This document shows positions 35,661 through 38,631 of a stretch of DNA of 38,631 bases, piece by piece. The notes under the pieces are model-generated. The model was not told where the DNA came from. It saw only the letters and a program-made list of their open reading frames with translations, and did no database searches. The stretch's first letter is position 1; the number at the start of each line of letters is the position of its first letter. Position numbers and translations under genes: made by a program. The stretch is from a virus: positions 1-38,631 of IMG/VR virus record IMGVR_UViG_3300035704_000397. One strand, written 5' to 3'.

Positions 35661-36443
35661 ATGTATAAGGGAGTAATAGCCTCCCGCGCCGTGAGCCTCC
35701 TTTGTCAGATCATCGCCGTCGAGCCGTCCGTCAAGAGCACCACCTACAGCACCGTCACGAAGCTGCACCACGACACCCAGCGGATCCAGAGCAACGGTCC
35801 GTTCGCGGGCATCGCTAGGACCTACAGCCCGATCATCTCGCCGGAAAACGGTGGCGAGATGCTGCCCGGTGAGTCCACTCGGGTCCAGCTGAAAATCGAT
35901 GACATCCTGCGGCAGATCGCCGAAGCCCAAACCCGGATGTTTGATCTGGTCGCGACAAAGGATTTCGCCAACACCCAAGCGAAAGGCACCATCAGGGTCG
36001 ATGGGAAAGATCTGCTGAAAGACGTTCCGGTGACGCACCTGCTATTCCTCGAAAAGCAACTGCGGGACATGCACACCATCATCGCGAAGTTGCCCACGCT
36101 GGATCTGGCAGACAATTGGCATTACGACGCGCAGCGTGGCTGCTGGGCGACCGACCCGGTGAAGACCGCCCGGACAAAGAAAAATCCACAGAACCACGTT
36201 CTAGCTCCCGCGACGGATAAGCACCCGGCGCAGGTGCACCTTTTCACCGTCGATGAGATCGTGGGTTACTGGGAGACCGTGAAGTTTTCCGGCGCATTAC
36301 CGGCAGATCGGGTTGCGGTCCTGCTGGAACGCGTCGAGAAGTTGCAACAGGCGGTGACCTTCGCTCGGGAAGCCGCGAACTCCATGAAGGTCGAAGACCG
36401 CAAGGTCGGCAAAGCACTGTTCGATTACCTGCTGGCGTCATGA
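35661..36443 (+). CDS. Conserved actinomycete protein of unknown function, 260 aa
   Basis: LLCQIIAVEPSVKSTTYSTV, PFAGIARTYSPIISPENGGE and LPGESTRVQLKIDDILRQIA begin the conserved region. TRMFDLVATKDFANTQAKGT, VPVTHLLFLEKQLRDMHTII, AKLPTLDLADNWHYD, VKTARTKKNPQNHVLAPATD, KHPAQVHLF, VGYWETVKFSGALPADR and LERVEKLQQAVTFAREAANS follow. I know this as a widespread uncharacterised actinomycete family. The start may be ATG 35661 without a ribosome site, or GTG 35691. Four genes follow, most with overlaps. Confidence 0.75.
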   Translation: MYKGVIASRAVSLLCQIIAVEPSVKSTTYSTVTKLHHDTQRIQSNGPFAGIARTYSPIISPENGGEMLPGESTRVQLKIDDILRQIAEAQTRMFDLVATKDFANTQAKGTIRVDGKDLLKDVPVTHLLFLEKQLRDMHTIIAKLPTLDLADNWHYDAQRGCWATDPVKTARTKKNPQNHVLAPATDKHPAQVHLFTVDEIVGYWETVKFSGALPADRVAVLLERVEKLQQAVTFAREAANSMKVEDRKVGKALFDYLLAS

Positions 36444-36952
36444 GCCAGCAGTTCTCTGACGCCGCGCTCCTCGGCGACGCCAGGGAATGGCTAAGAGTGG
36501 CGGCCCAACGCGGTGGCGCAGCGTGTCCGTGTTGCACCCAACTCACCAAGGTCTACCGGCGGCCACTGAACGCCGCGATGACCTACGGGCTGATCCGGGC
36601 GTACCGCCAGGTGAGCCGCGAGGTGTTCCACATGCCCACCGTCCTGGACCACATCGCCGGTGACCACGCCAAGCTGAGGTACTGGGGACTGATCGAGGAG
36701 GAACCAGTCCGGCGCGACGACGGCGGCCGGGCGGGGTGGTGGCAGATCACTGACCGCGGTGAGCAATTCGTGCGCGGCGCCGTCAAGGTGCCGAAGTACG
36801 CGCTGATATTCGACGGTCGCCTATTGCGGCTTGACGAAACTGGCGGGTACGTGACGATCATCGAGGCGTTGGGCAAGAAGTTCAACTGGACAGAACTAAT
36901 GGCTGGCGTACCGCCGGTCTATGACCCAACGCTGCTAGAGGGGGACGATTAG
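36440..36952 (+). CDS. Zinc and winged-helix protein, 170 aa
   Basis: AQRGGAACPCCTQLTKVYRR carries CPCC, a possible zinc knuckle. PLNAAMTYGLIRAYRQVSRE and LDHIAGDHAKLRYWGLIEEE followed by GRAGWWQITDRGEQFVRGAV is a winged helix (helix, helix, wing, ITxxGxxFV). Likely DNA binding. It starts by ATGA overlap with the previous gene. Confidence 0.65.
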   Translation: MSQQFSDAALLGDAREWLRVAAQRGGAACPCCTQLTKVYRRPLNAAMTYGLIRAYRQVSREVFHMPTVLDHIAGDHAKLRYWGLIEEEPVRRDDGGRAGWWQITDRGEQFVRGAVKVPKYALIFDGRLLRLDETGGYVTIIEALGKKFNWTELMAGVPPVYDPTLLEGDD

Positions 36953-36954
36953 TC

Positions 36955-37221
36955 ATGATCACGGGTGCAGTGGAAATCACCATCGAGGCCAGCACAGTCG
37001 GGCACTTGGAAAGTTTCCTGACCATGTGCAAGCTCGCCGGGGTGCCAGCCGACACTCCGATTCAGGCCCGCACCGCGGCCCGGCGGCAGCTTCGACAGCT
37101 GGGAGTGAAAGCTGATTCGGTGGCGGCTATTGCCGGTGCTCTGCTGGCCAGTGGAGAGGCCAACGATGATGTCAGCGACGAGCCCATTCCCGACGCCGTA
37201 ACCGACACCGACCCGACATGA
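36955..37221 (+). CDS. Hypothetical protein, 88 aa
   Basis: MITGAVEITIEASTVGHLES, FLTMCKLAGVPADTPIQART and AARRQLRQLGVKADSVAAIA, with an acidic tail. A small alpha/beta protein. It follows the previous stop by 2 nt and its own stop overlaps the next ATG. Confidence 0.55.
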   Translation: MITGAVEITIEASTVGHLESFLTMCKLAGVPADTPIQARTAARRQLRQLGVKADSVAAIAGALLASGEANDDVSDEPIPDAVTDTDPT

Positions 37222-37295
37222 TAAACATCGAGTCGAAGATGCTAGCGGTGGAAATAGCGTTCATCGCGGTGTTCGCGCTGGCTCGGTTCTGCTGA
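37218..37295 (+). CDS. Membrane microprotein, 25 aa
   Basis: MINIESKMLAVEIAFIAVFA, then LARFC. A single hydrophobic helix, opened by an ATGA overlap, directly upstream of the interrupted tRNA (13 nt). Confidence 0.4.
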   Translation: MINIESKMLAVEIAFIAVFALARFC

Positions 37296-37308
37296 AAACT
37301 GAATGCTT

Positions 37309-37447
37309 AGCGTCGTAGTCTAGTGGCCTAAGACACCGTGTAGCGAGGGGATCGAGGCCCCATTCTCACCGCTAGTGCTAGCCAGGTGAGACCCGCAAGG
37401 GAATGGCACCCGCCACGGCAACCCCGGTTCGAATCCGGGCGACGCTC
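37309..37447 (+). tRNA. tRNA-Glu-like gene with 73 nt in the anticodon loop
   Basis: Acceptor AGCGTCG (37309-37315) pairs perfectly with CGACGCT (37440-37446). TA, D-arm GTCT...AGAC, A26, then anticodon stem CCGTG (37336-37340) with CACGG (37414-37418), variable CAAC, T-arm CCCGG-TTCGAAT-CCGGG. Elements are of tRNA-Glu type. The loop holds 73 nt, including GGGG...CCCC and CCC-GCAA-GGG hairpins and TTCTCAC, which looks like a Glu anticodon loop. It may be an intron, an insertion, or a pseudogene. Confidence 0.55.
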
Positions 37448-37448
37448 T

Positions 37449-37595
37449 ATGAATGAACCAGAACAACCAGTGCTGGTGCTGTTCTACCCGCTGGAACCGT
37501 GCGCGCGGTGCGCGCGTGCGTGCTGCACTGCGTGCCCGATCTGCCGGGGCCCCTACTGCCTGGCATGCGTCTACGACCACCACGCTGCGCACTAG
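37449..37595 (+). CDS. Cysteine-rich protein, 48 aa
   Basis: MNEPEQPVLVLFYPLEPCAR, then CARACCTACPICRGPYCLAC. Seven or eight cysteines in CxxC spacing suggest two zinc or one iron-sulfur site. ATG 37449 stands 1 nt after the tRNA, so the two may share a transcript. No ribosome site; leaderless or tRNA-processed mRNA is possible. Confidence 0.5.
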   Translation: MNEPEQPVLVLFYPLEPCARCARACCTACPICRGPYCLACVYDHHAAH

Positions 37596-38065
37596 GGACG
37601 CCAGGACTCCAGGACGCTGCGGTCGGCGATCAGGATGGTGTTGTCGCCCCTGCATCTCTTGATCGCCCCCATGTTTTCCAGGTCCGTCAGGTAAGGCCGG
37701 ATCCAGCGGCTACGCGGTGAGCTGAAACCTTCCCGGCTGAGCGCGCGGACCAGGGCGTCCCGAGTGATCTTGTCCACCGGGTAGGTCAGCAGGATTCTGG
37801 CGAAGGCCGCGGTGCGTTCGTCGGCGTCGGTAGGTTCCGGTTGGGGTGGCTGCGGTGTTGGTGTTTTCGTGAGGTGCCAGTGGTCGGTGCAGGGGTAGAC
37901 GTCGGTGGGGCCGCATCCGAGCGCCCGAAGTTCCAACGCTGCCGCGTCGGCGTTTCCGGCGGTGGGAAACGTCACCTTGTCCCCGCGGTGGCAGCAGCGC
38001 TGCAACGCTCCGTCGCTGTCATGCGCGGCGTATCGGCGCATGACAGCGTGCACCCCGCGAGGCAT
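37592..38065 (-). CDS. Hypothetical protein with winged-helix-like C-terminus, 157 aa
   Basis: MPRGVHAVMRRYAAHDSDGA, CCHRGDKVTFPTAGNADAAA and CGPTDVYPCTDHWHLTK begin. TAAFARILLTYPVDKITRDA, LVRALSREGFSSPRSRWIRP and YLTDLENMGAIKRCRGDNTI look like a DNA-binding winged helix. Start overlaps the upstream stop by one base (TAATG). It converges on the cysteine-rich gene. Confidence 0.55.
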   Translation of the reverse strand: MPRGVHAVMRRYAAHDSDGALQRCCHRGDKVTFPTAGNADAAALELRALGCGPTDVYPCTDHWHLTKTPTPQPPQPEPTDADERTAAFARILLTYPVDKITRDALVRALSREGFSSPRSRWIRPYLTDLENMGAIKRCRGDNTILIADRSVLESWRP

Positions 38066-38595
38066 TAGGCGGACCGGCTAAGCACGGGTGTAGGTACGGG
38101 AGCAGGGCTGTCCTCACCACGGCCACGGCCACGGCGGCGGCAGTACGGGCAGTACGGCTCCAATAGCCGATGCCAGTAAGCGGCCCAGCTCTCGACCGCG
38201 AAACATGCCCACATCACGACGGCGGGCCACCACACCCAGATACCCAGGACCACTACGGCGGCGATCCCGACCATCTGGCGGCCGGGATGATCCGTGACCA
38301 GATGAAACGTGCGCAACGCTCGCCGCCGCCGCCCTTGTGCCTGCCCTTGTGCGTCCAGCGGGAAAGCGTCACCGCAGGCCAGGCAGATCCCGCGCCGGTG
38401 ACGGATGGTACCGATGACGGACAGCCCGTAGACCGCGTAGAGCCCGATGCCGACCAGCAGCGCCAACGGCGACCGGACGTAATGATCGACCACCAGCGCG
38501 GTGGCTAGTGCGATCAGGATCAACGCCTGGTAGTGCGCGAGGCGGAACAGCAACGGATCGGTTGGATGTTTCGCCTCAGCTGCCGCGGTGGTCAC
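38065..38595 (-). CDS. Membrane protein with CxxC pairs, about 176 aa, near the right edge
   Basis: Four membrane segments (LFRLAHYQALILIALATALV, LALLVGIGLYAVYGLSVIGT, MVGIAAVVVLGIWVWWPAVV, WACFAVESWAAYWHR). GICLACGDAF and LEPYCPYCRRRGRGRG give two CxxC pairs, one in a loop and one after the last helix. GTG 38595 gives MTTAAAEAKHPTDP; the frame stays open to the edge, so an earlier start is possible. No family recognised. Confidence 0.6.
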   Translation of the reverse strand: MTTAAAEAKHPTDPLLFRLAHYQALILIALATALVVDHYVRSPLALLVGIGLYAVYGLSVIGTIRHRRGICLACGDAFPLDAQGQAQGRRRRALRTFHLVTDHPGRQMVGIAAVVVLGIWVWWPAVVMWACFAVESWAAYWHRLLEPYCPYCRRRGRGRGEDSPAPVPTPVLSRSA

Positions 38596-38631
38596 CCGGC
38601 GGATTTTGCCACACGCGCCGGGATGTGACAC

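Overview
The window looks like a high-GC actinomycete, probably Pseudonocardiales-like. This rests on GTG/TTG starts, an Lsr2-type nucleoid protein, a DUF397 protein, chains of ATGA/GTGA overlaps and many small zinc-ribbon proteins. All family calls are made by eye from motifs; no search was run.

Positions 1 to about 30791 read as most of an integrated mobile element (prophage early region or integrative element) that continues past the left edge. A tyrosine integrase (29408-30592, minus) sits at the right end beside a 28-nt tRNA 3' end (30764-30791, ACTGG-loop-CCAGT-acceptor-CCA), the likely attachment core. No capsid, tail, terminase or conjugation gene is visible, so the element's type is open.

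Layout. (a) 1-4569, plus strand: a RuvB-like helicase rich in TTA codons, a structured RNA candidate resembling tmRNA, and unknown small genes, two of them with near-identical hairpin leaders. (b) 4570-6000: convergence zone with four copies of a perfect 30-bp palindrome, one in frame inside a gene. (c) 4762-24117, minus strand: a regulatory and membrane block (Lsr2, coiled coil, SPFH lipoprotein), a RuvC-like nuclease with a CxxC protein, a replication-type protein next to 11-bp iterons, a vWA protein, then DndB-like, RecT and YqaJ exonuclease genes, an AAA+ ATPase, two overlapping ParB/DGQHR genes, and a leaderless HTH gene. (d) 24118-25370: a divergent switch, with a plus-strand HTH regulator facing the leaderless gene and two direct-repeat operators between them. 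(e) 25348-30592, minus strand: one operon of about 16 overlapping genes headed by the integrase.

Positions 30792-38631, beyond the tRNA fragment, are probably chromosome or a second element. They hold two tandem modules of structured leader RNA, 68-aa HTH gene and small zinc protein, a cysteine-desulfurase-like PLP enzyme, a tRNA-Met of initiator type that lacks the initiator hallmarks, tRNA-Lys(TTT), a DUF397 protein, and a tRNA-Glu-like gene whose anticodon loop is replaced by 73 nt.

The genes suggest recombination-dependent DNA metabolism: YqaJ exonuclease and RecT annealase make joints, and RuvB plus a RuvC-like nuclease process them. ParB/DGQHR proteins, an AAA+ ATPase and Lsr2 may handle DNA maintenance and silencing. 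The most unusual signals are RNA-level: the twin covarying leaders at 31016-31797, the tmRNA-like RNA at 1309-1667, the interrupted tRNA at 37309-37447, and the mobile-looking 30-bp palindromes.
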